From: Psoroptes ovis
Taxonomy: Eukaryota; Arthropoda; Arachnida; Sarcoptiformes; Psoroptidae
Reading direction: 5' to 3'
NCBI GenBank assembly: GCA_002943765.1
Contig: PQWQ01000001.1
Coordinates: 2,391,501-2,455,500 of the forward strand
DNA length: 64,000 bases
A program made the translations under genes and the position numbers. Of the stretch, positions 36,803 through 50,787 are shown piece after piece (position 1 is the stretch's first letter; every line of letters starts with the position of its first letter). The notes below the pieces were generated by a model, which saw only the letters and a list, made by a program, of their open reading frames with translations, was not told the origin of the DNA and did not search any database.

Positions 36803-39800
36803 TCACTTTTCATTAATCAAAATTGATATGTTTGCCATTTTTTGTGTTCCGGTTGCAGCTGTTGATTGATTGCATGCAACGCTCCCAGAAATTTCATTTT
36901 CATCATCATCATCATCCTCAGTATTATCGTTATCACTTGAACTTAATGAAATTGAATCACAATAACGGCGACTAGATTCATTGAATTGATGCAATGCTTT
37001 ATGAAATTTTTTTCGTAATAAAAATTTACTATCATCATTATCATTACTATTATTGTCATCATTATCATCATACTCATAATCATAATCATGGTCATCATAA
37101 TCATTAGAAGAATTACATGGTTCATCTTCAACATCAGACAGTAAAAATTCCGTATCAGAGGATGTTGATGATGATGATAAAGATACGGCAAATGACAGGT
37201 TTTCGTTTGGACAATTTTCAAATTTAGAATCGATTTGATTTGATTTCGCCTTATGTTGTGATGTTTGTGGTGATTTTGATCTCTCATATGTTTCTAGCAC
37301 AACTTTATTAACTTCATCTATCGATTCTTCAATGATCAATGAATCATGATTATTATTGTTACGATTGATAATGAATAGAGGATCATTTTTTTCCAATTCT
37401 TCATTGACACTATTCTCATCAATACTGCTCAGACTTGGTAATGTATTTGAATTACTTTGTCGACATTTCATGCGATTGAATGTTGTATTTGTGGGTGTAG
37501 CTACTGCGTTAGCAGTGGTCGGTGTCAAAGGATTCACTTTTATATTACCATTACTGTTATCTTCAAGATCAACAAATTCGTTAACATCACCAAACGGTGA
37601 TTTAATCGACGAAGGTGTCATTGGGCTTTTATCATTGAAACGTACTTTGTTTGAGTGTGTTGATGGCGTCGATAAACAACTTTGATATCCATCACCATAC
37701 CCTGAATCGAAGGTTGATGTTGTTGACATTTTTGATGCTAATTTAATGTGATTCTGTGGACTAATAGGACTATTGTGATTTGCCGTCATATTATAGCATT
37801 CAAATGATATCGTTGCTGTTGATTTATCAATTAATTGATGTTGATGCTGCTGTTGTTGTTGTTCAATATCTTGTAATGAATTATTACTATCATTATGATC
37901 TTGATTATGATTGAATAAACTCTCGTTGGTTTGTATTGCTTTGTCATAAAGTTGCTGTTGTTTTTCCTGTTTCAATTTACCATTGAAATGATTTTTGATG
38001 GAATTCCTATCTAAAACCGATGGTCTAGATGGAGTTGCGGGTGATGAATTTCGTGATTCAGTCACTACGGAATCGTTCGAACTATTTCTTGGTGATGCAT
38101 CTAGTTGTGGTGAAATGGAATGTGGACGATTATGACGTCGAAAATTTCTCATAGGAGAACAATTACGCCTATGATTGAAACATTGATGACAAGTTTTTCT
38201 GGATGTTAGACGATTATTTATATTTTTAGCTCTTTGCGAACTATGATTAATTTTTTTACGATTTTTCATTCGACGATCTCGTATAGATTTCGATGCAATA
38301 TGGCGATCTTCACCACTCTCATTTTCATCATAATCATCATCGATTGTGATTGCAGCTGGATGAACATAATTTATTTGTCTATCATTATTGTAATCGAGCA
38401 GTGTATAAGGAATTACTTTGTTACAATCATATAGTTCTTGTTGGAATATTTCGGGAATTTTTTCAACAAATGGCGACAATAATGATGGGGAATGTCCCAT
38501 AGATATTGATAGCTGTTTGTTGGAATTTTTACTCGATAATCGCATCATCAATGCATGTTCCCTTTGTAATAGATTTTTTTCACGTTGTTCCAATTTCAAA
38601 AGACATGTCATCAATTCCATGTAAAGATTATTAGCACATTCACGTTTTCGAACATATTCTTCACGGATGTGTTGTGCATGCAATAATTCTTCTTTACGTT
38701 TACAAATTAAATGTTGAATTTCTTCTCTGTAATTATCATTATTCAATTGATGATCATTCGATATGGCAACACTTGAACGTCTTCTTTTCATGCGTTTCAT
38801 ACAGTTGCGTATTTCATCACGCCATTGTTGTTGTAAAATGAAAAATTGATTAGCTTCGATTGTCATCAGTTCAGAACTTGCAATATCTAAATGCATCAAA
38901 ATTTGACGGAATGACGGACGACTTCTTGGCTTTATATTCCAACATTGCTGTAATAGTAGTACGAAGCCTTGCGGTAACCCTGTGGGTATTGGAAGTGTTA
39001 AACTTGAATTGCCAACACCCCATATGATTGCCGATGAATCAACATCGCGATATGGTATTTCGCAATTCAATAGTTCCCACAATACAACACCAAAACTCCA
39101 TATATCAACTTTTTCTGAGCAAAGTTCATCACGAATAATCTGAATATAATCGAGAAAAGGTTTAGTATAATCTGTTTTCTAAAATTAAAAATCACATACC
39201 TCTGGTGCCATCCATGCAACTGTACCTGTGAACGACATTTTTGTCGATCTATCATTCCATTGTTTACAAGTACCAAAATCTGATATTTTCAGTGTATCAT
39301 TGTATGAGATTAATACATTCGGTGATTTCAAATCACGATGTATTATTTTATGTGAATGCAAATAATTCATACCCGAAGCAATTTGTTTTGACCATTCAAT
39401 GATCATGTTCGGTGATAATTGTTGTCCACTTTTGAGAAATTCATATAATTGTCCATATGGACAAAATTCCATCACAATACAATAACAATTTGGATTCTGT
39501 GTGCAAACACCACGAAATGCGACAATGTTTGGATGATTTAATTTTCTCAAATGTTTGATTTCGGTTTCTCGTTTTTCTTTCACTTTTTTTACAGCAACCC
39601 ATTCATTATTGAATTTGCCTGAGAAAAAAAATTCGAAATCGTAATCACAATTCTTTGAAAACGATGAAAAACATACCCATAAAAACTGCACCTTGTGCAC
39701 CACTGCCGAGCCATTGTAAATCCTTGATCAATTCAAAAGGTATTTCCCATTCATCATGATATTCATTCATCATTTGTGATTCTTTAGTGCTCAACATGTC

Positions 39801-41366
39801 TAAAAATGGTTTCAAACATCCTATAATGCCAGTAAACCATCTGCCTGTATTATATCCAAAAAACGTGGTGAATAAATTACTAGCATAATAATCATGATGA
39901 TGATGATTACGATTCATAAATGATGATGGAACATCATGATATGCTTGTCTACTAAATATGTATGGTTTATTATCGCCATTATTATTATTGTAAGAATCAT
40001 ATGATGTGGATAAAATAAAATTATCTTGGTCAACATTATTGGTTCTTGGCTGCAATGATACATAAACATCTTGATTTTGTGTATTCATAACAATACGTGT
40101 ATCATAACGTGGTAATGATTGGCTGCAATTTGATGGTAATGGATTATTTGCATTTACACGTGTTAATTTTCGATGAGTTAAAGGGATTGTTTCATTTGCT
40201 AGCGATGAATGTCTATTATTATTATCAATTAATGTCGAACTAGCAATCTGATCATTTTGTGCTGAGCCTGTTTCTAAATTCGGTGCCGAATCGACATTAT
40301 AATCAGATTTAGGTGCTGAATCTTCTTGTGAATTCAGATGTTGTTGTTGCTGGTCAATTACTGTTGCTTCTGCTGATGATGCTATTGTTGTATTATCACT
40401 GGATGATAAATTAGGTTCCGTTTCATTGATATTGATTGATATATTATTATTATTATCAGATGATTGCAATGAATTATTTGATTTGATACCCGTCAAACTA
40501 GATGTATGGGATGTATATGAATCTCTGGAAAAACATACCATGATTAATTAAAAATTTAGATCAGAAAAAATTCACTTTCAATTTAATTTAATAGATCAAT
40601 CACACTGTTTTCATACAGAGCAATGAAATGTATGTTGACTACATTTGAAACTAAATGAAATAATAATTAAAAATTTTGCAAAATGAAAAAAACAATCGAA
40701 ACTCTTTGATTTCAAAATAAGCGTATTTATTTATATATTTATGATCATGTTTACCATGCAACAACCACACAATTCGAAAACCATAGCGATGGTCGGATAT
40801 TCATTTGAAAATTTGTCATTTTTTTTATACTCATTTTAAAAAAACAATTACACTTTTTTAAACTCATTCATGAGATAATTACTGACTAAATGAAATAAAT
40901 GAAAAATAATAATAATTCGCTTGCCAATTATTATTTACATAAAGAATATATGTTTGTGAAAGAATCATTTTTTTTCTAAACATTATCATTGCATCTTTTC
41001 ATATGAAATATAATGCAATTCTTTTCATTTAATTCTTTTGACAAATGAAAAGAAAAGTTTAAAAGTAATACAATTTAATATTATTATAAACATCTTGAAG
41101 ATATTAATCTTTTTAACTCTTTACAAGAAATAATAAATGAAAAGTAATTCTTAATGTAAGACGATTGAATCTAAAAAATTGTCAATTCAATTATTTCATC
41201 ATTATTACTATATGATACGATTTAATAACGTATAGATAGATATAAATGTTTCGAAATTTGACCGAAGATGCAAAAAAAAAATTGAAAATACTAACTTTTC
41301 AAGATCTTTTTTTCCATTATTTTTTATTGATGATGTTGGTGTTTTATTCGGATAATTAATATTCAT
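36803..41366 (-). CDS. wnd: Dual leucine zipper kinase MAP3K12/13 (wallenda)
   Basis: MAP kinase kinase kinase of the DLK/LZK group, upstream of JNK and p38, acting in axon injury and synapse signalling. Four exons: 41366-41296, 40524-39677, 39618-39200, 39139-36803; 1224 residues (family about 860-980). The kinase domain covers about residues 283-540: P-loop GSGAQGAV, VAVKKVK, HRDLKSPN, ISDFGTC, GTVAWMAPE, and the DLK signature VDIWSFGVVLWELL with YRDVDSSAIIWGVG. After it come SFRQILMHLDIAS and a Leu-rich coiled coil with ELLHAQHIREEYV, the zipper region. The tail is long, Asn/Asp/Ser-rich and poorly conserved. The short first exon (23 codons, MNINYPNKTPTS) is inferred because it joins in frame through a good donor to the acceptor at 40525-40526. 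The alternative is a start inside exon 2. Confidence 0.92.
40525..41295 (-). other. Intron 1 of the DLK gene
   Basis: A 771 bp intron between GTTAGT at 41295 and a TTTTTCCAG acceptor at 40525. No exon or conserved-looking element is seen inside. It depends on the inferred first exon. Confidence 0.6.
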
Positions 41367-41654
41367 TTTTGATTTCATTTAATTCAATTCACGATGAGGT
41401 ATTTCGATGAAAAATGAATGAATGATGATGAATCATAATCATATGATTTTCAGAGTTCAGATTAATTGTAGAATATGAATTTGTAGAATTGTGAATTCTT
41501 GTAGGAAAAAATTAAAATCTTATTAATTGATGATAATAATTAATAAACAAATTTTAAATATTTGCTTGAATTTTGAGAATTCTTTTCGAATATTTTTCAT
41601 CATCATCATCATTATAACTTGTCATCATTCTGGCATTTTATTATTATTGTTATC

Positions 41655-41749
41655 ATCATATTAATTCTTAATTTTATCATATTCAAGAGGTGCAAATGCT
41701 TGAGCAGAGCACCGATCAATAAAGATTTATTATTATCATATTAATTCTT
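41655..41749. repeat. 15-bp direct repeats flanking a hairpin segment
   Basis: ATCATATTAATTCTT occurs at 41655-41669 and again at 41735-41749. Between them lies GGTGC (41689-41693) paired with GCACC (41709-41713), with an inner TGC/GCA pairing. The flanks are AT-rich, the hairpin is not. Confidence 0.55.
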
Positions 41750-43540
41750 TTGATGATTCTTGGAAAATTTATTCTTGATTAATTTATTTTTTGACAATGA
41801 AAATTATATTCTTGACAATTATATTTTTCTCGAGGCAAAAAACAATTCTTATTATTGATCATTTTGTAATATTAATTTGTAAAAACAAAATATTCAAATA
41901 TTCATTTTTGAAAAATTTGTAATTCATGAATTTATAAACAAGAATAACTCATTTTATTATGACTCATTTAAAGCCAATAAACGTAAATAGAATATTTCAT
42001 TGAGAAAAATTGTATTTTTTGTTGTTGTTGCTGCAGCAGGAATTCCCATTGATGTTCCAGAATGGACTTGCCTATGTATGCCTATTTAGGGCAGATTAAA
42101 ATGGTCCAAATTCATATATAAAATTTATAACTATGAAATACAGTTCCATTTATACATGAATGCAAATTGTGTTTATATATACAAGTTTCAACATGATAGT
42201 GAAATGATTAGACCCCCCTATAGGGTAAACCATAGCAAAAAAAAATTTTATCAATGGACCAATTTGACAATCAAACAATATTCCCCGATTGTATCCTCTC
42301 AATGAGCAATATACATCTGAGCACATACACAAACATGTTTGCGCCTATTTGTATTTGAATTATGTGCACGAAAAAAAAAAAATTAAAATTCAAAATTTCA
42401 AAACTGGCGCCATCAAAAGTTTCAAATGTATTAAATGGTAAATGAGTGATATATGAATGGATTTATATTTTAGAATCAATTTCATTATTTTATTATAATC
42501 AAATTTGAATAATGATAACCATATTCAATGATCATAATGATAATAATAATGGAAAAAACGAGAATATTAATAAAAAAAATGACGCCAACATTTTGTAGAG
42601 TGCACCATGAACACAAAGATATATAATTATCGATTACAAAATATATGATACACTGATATACTGGTGTATATACATGGATATATACAACATTATATGGTCG
42701 ATATATGCCTATGATTGTCGCCTTGATTACTGAATTTTCCTCTTTTGAATGAAGCATGCATTAATATATATACAATCATGATGAATACGCTATGAAAGGA
42801 TGCTATATCAATGAACATATATATCCATGAATATATATTGGTACGAATATACATTAGAATACTCATAACAAATGTGAATAAAACGACAGTAAAAGACAAT
42901 CATTAGTTTGGATATATGAATATATAAATGATTGAATGAATACATGATAATTATCAATGTTCGTATGTTGAAATCATATTTACAATGTATGTATATACAC
43001 GAATAAATGAATCAATTATATACATTTGTAATTATAAACATTTATCCATATAATTATATATATATATATATGATACCACGCCGTATTATCATTAAATATA
43101 TCGTTGTTTTCATGCGATATTTCCTTTTCTTTTTTTTCTGTTTGGTAAGCCTCATTTATTTTATTTATTTTTATTCTCTTCTATTTATTATATGTTTCAA
43201 ATTATTATGATTTGAATTATAATTAATTCATTCAAATTTTCACATTGACAAATTGATAAAAATATAAATGAAAATAGTTTCAGTATATTGAGCACATTTT
43301 TTTTTGTAAATTTTGTTTATGAAAAATGTAATTGGCTATAGTCATAATGTAAAACATAATTGTTACGCTTCCATAATGTGAGTGCAAATAGCAATCAAAC
43401 GAATTGATTCGAATCAAATTTTATGATAGCTTATGTGAAACGTATGAATAAAGAAATTTATTATGACTATAACTGTCGAAACGTATTGTGAATGTGTATT
43501 AAAAGAGAATTTTTGGTGAGTAAATCATTATGCAAAGATT

Positions 43541-43562
43541 TGTGTGTGTGTGTGTGTGTGTG
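43541..43562 (+). repeat. (TG)n dinucleotide tract
   Basis: An uninterrupted TG run of about ten units in intergenic DNA, followed by TATATATG. Confidence 0.85.
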
Positions 43563-45766
43563 TATATATGAATGTGTTTATATTAGACTTATATACACAT
43601 CAATTTAACCAAATATACACATCCATAAACAAGCACACCTTATGCAAAAGCATAACAACATTTTATGTTTGAAATTTTGTTTCTATACATTTCCAATGTT
43701 TTATCATAAATCAAAATAAAAAAATAAATAAATCTTTTAATTTTGAAACCCTTTATTTGATTATCATAATTATCTATGTTAATTGATTAATTGATTTGAA
43801 TTAAACAAAAAGATTTTAATGGAATTATTCAAATTATTGACAATAATTTGACTTGAAATCATCATAAATTCAACAGCATCATAAAAAACTAATCATGTAT
43901 TTCATTATTTGTGTTTATTCATGATTAAATAATTTTTGAAATTTGAAATTGCTTCATTTTATTCGTCTTTATGTGAAAAATGATCATTAACAAATTGTTA
44001 CATGGAAAAAAAATTCAAATTATTGATTGTTACATCTTCGTCATCATGCATCAAAGGTATGGATATATCAATCAATGAAAAATTATTTTTTTCTGATAAT
44101 TTTTTCTTTAAATTTTCAGATATAAATATATTTTCAATTGAAATTCAAATCAATCAATGATGAATTCAATTTAATTCAATGTCCAGCGATTTAAAGTCAT
44201 TTTATGTTAATTTTTTTCAGACAAAAATTTCCACTAAATTTTTTGTGCCTTTTTTTAAAAATCGTCTATTGTTTATTTGTATTTATCAACCATAAAAATA
44301 TTCAAAGCATGAATGGCCACTAAATCGCCTAAAATCAATTAGTTTGTTCATTATTTTAAAATATTTGTAATAATAATGATGATAATTTCTACAGCAAAAT
44401 CAACCTGTACTGAAAAATAGTCATAATAATAATGATGATGATTTGTACAAATTATTTGCTTCATTACTAATAATAACAATTTCAATGACAAATACACAGA
44501 CAAATTATTCAAATAAATCGATATAATAATGAAAATATTATATAAGCATATAGAAATAATATTGACAAATATATTCGTATTTTTTCTAAACTTTTTATTA
44601 TCTTCATTTGAATTATCATTATTATTAACTATCGAATTATAGTTGAAGTGATTTTTATTATTTATTTGTGTCTGTTTCTACAATTGATGAATAGAGAGAA
44701 ATTTTTTTTGGCAATCTATTGGTCTGAATATTTATGTCGACATTTATCATTGATTATTTATGATAATCATTATTTTGTCTGTGTAAATATAAATGAAAAA
44801 ATTTTCATAGTGTATATATTACATATAAAATCACTTATTTTTTCTGTTATAAATATCAAATATTTATCAAAATATTTTTCATTGTAAAGGTAAGTTTTAC
44901 ATGCTGTTATTTTTTTTCACAGAAATCATTATTGAAAAATAATGATCCAGTGATTAATTGATAAAATTTAATCATTGACAATCAATTAGATTACATACAG
45001 GTGTCAATTAACGTATTGTTTGAAATCATATATTACATGTATGATGATTATGAAAGATTTTTGAGTCTGTGTAATTCAATACATTTATCTTATTTTTTTT
45101 CGTTGTCTTTTGTCACCTAAATATAAAATAATAATCGTATTTGACAATTTCATTAGTCTATCATGTCAAATGTATATGTGTTCGTATTAATATTTATCCT
45201 ATCTTGAGCTAATTTGTCATTTTTAAAAATAATAAGTAAAAAAAAATCTCTAAGGATGCAGTTTTTTTCTCTACAGTTTGACCTACAGTATTTCGATAAG
45301 TTTGCTTAATTATTAAATAATAATAATAATGATTTATTTTGCAGTGTTTATAGGTGAAAAAACAGAAATAAATGACATATGTAAGATGATAAATATATTC
45401 ACTGTATTTTTTTAAATTTAAACCTTATTTTTTGGAAAAAAATTAGTTATATTCGTTGTATGTATTTGAAAACTCTATATGTTAATAAGTTTGGAAGAAT
45501 TTTACAAAAATAAATTTTTTAAGTATTTATAACAATTTCCGTGGCTGTTAGTTCTACTTTTACGAATATTTTCAATCGTTTTTTCTCGATTTTAATGTGT
45601 GCGCGTATGTGTCTGAATATGGATAAATATTTCAAGTTGGCGTTGTTCTTGTTTGTTTATTAGAAAAATTTCGGCTGATTGTTCATTTTTCCTTTAATGA
45701 GCTAAAATTACTTAATTTTAAATGAATTTTCCGATTAATTTATTACAACTTTACATTTGAAAATAG

Positions 45767-48700
45767 ATGGAAACTGATGGTGATAAAATTGGTGATGGTT
45801 GCAGCGCCAGTGGTAGCAATAGTTTAAAAGCTGATATTCAAAAATTAAGTTTCGAAGAATTGGAATTCATATTGAATCAATTAACTGATCATAATATACC
45901 TGAAAAAGATAAATGTCCATTAGTACAACGCTTAAATCGAGAAGATTTAGAACGTGTAAATAATAATAATAATTCTACTAATAATTCAAGTAATAATCTA
46001 ATTATAAATAATCAAAATAAATTATTCTTAAATACTAACTATTCGAATTGTAAGAATAATAATTTTATAAAACCGGCTAAAATTCGTAATAGTAATAATA
46101 ATGAATTTAATAGACTTAATTTAATAAGTAATGATAATGAATTCCGTTCAACAATTATAAATAAGCATAAAAACAATGATGATGATGATGATGATGATGA
46201 ATTGAAATTGAAAAGTGAATCATCTATTAGAAATGAAAATAGTAGTAGCATAAATAATAATTCATCAATAATTTGTGCCAATCAATCATCACCATCATCA
46301 TCATCAAAATTTATGACAATGCCTTCATCATCATCATCTGCATCATTTATGACAAGACCATTAAACACTACATCATTAACAATAAATAGTGATATTATCG
46401 ATAATAATCAAACAGTCATCGAAATAAATGGACAACAAGCAGTAAGTGAACAAATCGATGATAATAATGCCCATTCATCATCGAATCAATCATCAAAATC
46501 AAATGATAAAGCATTTAGTAAAGAAATTGATTTAAATAATTCGAATTCTAATCAATTTAATATGAATAGTTTGATTAATTCAAATAATAATGTGATCGAA
46601 ATGAATGATATTACCAATAATAATCATAATAATATTGATACTAGTCAATTGAAACAACAGCAACAGCAAAGACCAAATAGTGATTTTCATTGTAATAATA
46701 ATAGCGATAATAAAGCAATGAAACAATTATCATCCACACCATCGCCATTGTCAAATCAAACATTTTCATCTGTACATTTAAAAAATATAGATACACTTGT
46801 AAATAGCATAAACAATAATAAAAATCCAAATGATACATCATCATCAGTAAAAACATTAATGAATGATGATAATATGAATGATCGATCATCGAAAAACGAT
46901 CAACAATTGTCGCCTTCGATGACATTATTAAATCAATCACAACAGCAACAATCATCAGCGAAATCTGAAAGAATATTTGTTGAAATGAAAAATTTGCGAC
47001 AAAAAGCAAATATAATTGATTATTGTACGGCCGCCGATTTAATGAAACAGCATCGAAATCAAAGTAATTCCAATTCAAATATTAATAGTGTTGATAAAAC
47101 GATTGAAATGTCTATGCTTACTGTAAATAATAATAATACCAATAATGTTAATTATTCAAACAATCATTCACAGCCTCAACAAAGACCTGCAACATCTACC
47201 GGTAATCATTATGGTATGTTCTGGTGTTTATCATAAATATAATTTCTAATGATATTTTTATTTGCAGAATCAAACATGAATGATTATAATCATCATCATC
47301 ATCATACATCGATATCACCACCATCCAATTATAATTTTTTCAGTGCAAATAATTCGAATAATGCGAACACAACGTCCACATCTGCAGCTGCAGCTGCAAT
47401 TAATAGGTATGAATTTTTTCTTTAAATCTAAATTCATTAATTATATGATTCATGAATTCATTCAATCAATAGACGTGAAAAGAAAAAGAAACAAAAAGAT
47501 GAAATAAAATTTTCGGAACAAATTGAAGGGCATATAGGTTATATGGATATATCATATCTGGAATCTATTATCAATAACACATCATCTATGCCTGTGGCAT
47601 CTACAGCAACATCAGAAACAATGAATTCAAACAACAATAATAATAATAATGTTGAAACGCCTATTGTTTCACAAACACAATCAATCAATAATAATAATGG
47701 TCGTAATAATGGAAAACATGATAGTAATAAGAATAAACCAATGAAATCTTCAAATTCATTTATTGTTGATAGTTGTGATGATATTGTTTCATTGAATACT
47801 AACACAAATACCAATAATACTAGTCCAGATTTATCAATTTCAAATGTAAATAACACGAATGCAAATAATAAATCTAAAAAAAATAAATCGAAACGTAAAC
47901 AGCAAGATAAAAATAATAATGAAAATACAGGTGATAATAAAAATGAACGCAATTTACAAAAAATCAGTGATAATATTGTGCCGAAGAAAAAAACGAATCA
48001 ACAACAACAGCAAAATCCAGCAGCCATCACAGCAATACGATCAAATGCATCTAGCTCAGATGATTTTGAAGATATGACTGATGATGAAATGAATGAAAAT
48101 GAAGATAATAATGGTAATAAGCATAATGTGGATGATGTCGATAATGATGCCGATGATGATGAAGATGAAGACATGCGTTTAAAAAGATTATTATTACGGT
48201 CGAAAAAATCAAATAGTCTATTAACGACAAGTGGTGGTTCGACAACAATATCGAAACAAGCATCAATTGATTTGAATGATTTTGATGGTGAATTTTGTTG
48301 CACGGTATCAGATTCTGAAATGGTTGATCGTGAAAAAGATTTCATTACACCAAAGAATAAATATTTAAAGCGTAAAAAACATTTAAATTCTGCACGTAAT
48401 AATCAAAAAAATGCTAATTCAAATAATAATCCTAACAATCAAAATAAATATTCTAATGTTAGTGGTCTTAATAAGACCAATACCTCGAAAAATCGCGTGA
48501 TAATGAACTCCAATAATCGTAATTCTTCGTCGACATCAATGACAATGATGGGTACTAATCATCTTCATCGAGGTTATGAAAGCGAATCATCGTCATCATC
48601 AACGATTTGGAATACAAATCGACAAAATAATGTTATTGTTCAACAACAAAATTCTCGTCAACAAAATAATAATCGTACGATTACAAACAATAATAATAAT

Positions 48701-50787
48701 AATAAAAGCGTTGCAAATGCAGCAACTGTTACGAGCCATAGTCTTTCATCATCAATGTTAGCAATTGATAAGTCTGAATGTAATACAAATATTAAGAAAT
48801 TCTCCGATAATAAATCGACAAATAGATTCATTCATCATGAATACCCATTGACAGCCACCACAGCAGTGACAACTATGAATGCAGATAATCATAGCAATAA
48901 GCGGAAAACATCGCTTCATTCGGCCAATTCTTATAGTAATCTGAATTTATTAACTGAGCCTAATTCGACTAAAAATTCATCAACAAATAATAATGCGAAA
49001 GAAGTTGCGAATGGAATGAAAATTCCATCATATGCCGAAATAGCCAAATCATTTTCGAATCATTCGAATAAAAATAATAATAATGTCAATAAAAATCAAT
49101 CACTACAAAAATCATCAACAATGACGGATGATAAATTGATTAACAATGGCAGTAATGAGTTTCCGCAATTACTAACTAATAGTGGTAATAATGAAGAATA
49201 TTCATCAGCTCCGAATAAAATGTCTGCCACAACCACTAATTGTGATAATGATAAAAATTACACTAATACTGATAATAAAAGCGTCTTTGATAATGAAAAT
49301 TCAATAGATATAAATAATGATGAGGATGTCGATAGTGAACTAAAATCAAAATCATCATCATTGTTACCACTACAATCAATGGAAATATTGCCAACAACTT
49401 CTACAGCAGAACCTGTAGTGTTGATGACAAATATGACAAAAATATCAAACGAAGCAGAAGTAATGAATGATTCAAGTGTTAATGTTTGTAGTGATGAAGC
49501 TGCTCCTGTTATTGTTGATGAAAGTAAAAATAATAGCGATATAAATGAAAATGAAAAAACTGTCAATGTTGTTGATGTTGTTGCCTATGATAATGATCAA
49601 CAACGACAAAATGATGAAAATAATGGCATTTTTATTGTAAATGATAAGAAAAATAGTAATGACTCGACAATCAAAGTAAAAAAAATTACTCATCCTATTC
49701 AAAATAATATTAATAATGAAATTGTGCAAATGTCTGCTGAAATCAATGACAATAGTGAAAAGCAACGATCAATGATTAATGGTAGAAAATCAATAAAAAT
49801 GTATAATAATGATAATAGGCCAGAATCACCACCAGTAATTATTAATGGCGATAATATTGTCACATTTGATTTCAATCATATAAATAATGGAAATGACAAT
49901 GGATGCTCATTTTCATTATCATCTACATCAGCTAAGACAACAACAGCAGCAACGTTCCCAAATTATCTAAATGGCTTCAATGATAACAGAATCGTGTTTG
50001 GATTTTTCGATGATATACAAAATGAATTCGATGAAATACAACAAAAACATTCGCACGATGAAAGAATTTATCAATATTCGAATAATAATAATGTTAGTTT
50101 TTTCAATTAATTTTTTTTTCAATCAATTTTGATCTATATTCGGTTCTTATATTCGAATTTAGGCTTTTATTTCTAATGGACCATCAATTGAATCAAAAGA
50201 AAAAATAAAACAAGATCGTATGAATGATTCTAATGAATCAATAAATGATGATAAGCGAAATGAACAACAAATTGAACCATTTAATGCTCAAGTTTTGAAA
50301 TCAAATGATAATTACAATGATTATTTAACAGAAAACAGTAATAATAATAATAATGACAATAATAATTATGAAAATTTTAAGAAGAATGCTGTACATGTTA
50401 ATGATTTGGAAAATCGTTGGCATAAACAGCAACAAACTAAAAATATGAATGAAATTGAATCATCAAATAATGTAAATCACGAGCCATGTGATGAGCAATT
50501 ATCCGATCAAAATCGATTATCTTCACTGAAATCACTCAAACATTTCAAACAACACCAGCATCAACAACGGCAATTATATTTCAAAAGTTGTCTACACAAT
50601 TACAAAGATGTTTGCCTGTTGGATAACGATGAGCTTAGTATTAACAATTATTCGAATTTGGTGAATTTTATATACACACGTATGTTTTTATTAGATTTAT
50701 TGAATTGATTTTTTAATGTCTTATTCCATTCATTTATTTACCATCAATTATTTAGATTGGATCGATCAAGCAAATTTATCGAAATGA
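45767..50787 (+). CDS. Unrecognised 1584-residue low-complexity protein
   Basis: I do not recognise this gene. Five exons join in frame: 45767-47213, 47268-47406, 47473-50092, 50163-50679, 50756-50787. Most of the chain is Asn/Ser/Asp/Gln runs. Complex, probably functional islands are: residues about 20-60 (KLSFEELEFILNQLTDHNIP, then KCPLVQRLNREDLERV); about 400-425 (VEMKNLRQKANIIDYCTAAD); a basic stretch leading to FSEQIEGHIGYMDISYLESI at the start of exon 3; RRLKRLL-like MRLKRLLLRSKKS; KIPSYAEIAKSFS followed by NEFPQLL; VTFDFN and NRIVFGFFDDIQNEFDEIQ. The last looks like an RVxF-type PP1 docking motif beside an acidic helix. The end is NLVNFIYTHWIDQANLSK. Basic patches suggest a nuclear or RNA-linked role, which is inference. 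An AG directly before the ATG suggests an upstream noncoding exon. The splice model is well supported by phase. Confidence 0.8.

Larger units (their letters stand above)
41367..45766. other. Gene-poor divergent intergenic, DLK and unknown gene
   Basis: 4.4 kb with no supportable gene. It contains a hairpin flanked by 15-bp direct repeats (41655-41749) and a complex island at about 42024-42112. A moderately complex patch at about 42200-42310 contains CCCCTATAGGG. There is a TATA-rich run near 43050-43070 and a (TG)n tract at about 43541-43562. The rest is AT-rich simple sequence. The promoters of both neighbours must lie here. Confidence 0.5.

Noticed and set aside
40500..40541. ATG at 40541 as the DLK start (MVCFSRDSY)
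   Set aside because: The bases form a polypyrimidine-AG acceptor and an upstream exon joins in phase, so the ATG is more likely intronic; kept as the alternative.
47539..48345. Leu/Ser/Phe-rich frames antisense to the large unknown gene
   Set aside because: Reverse translation of AAT/GAT/TCA repeats naturally stays open; no independent start or splice evidence.
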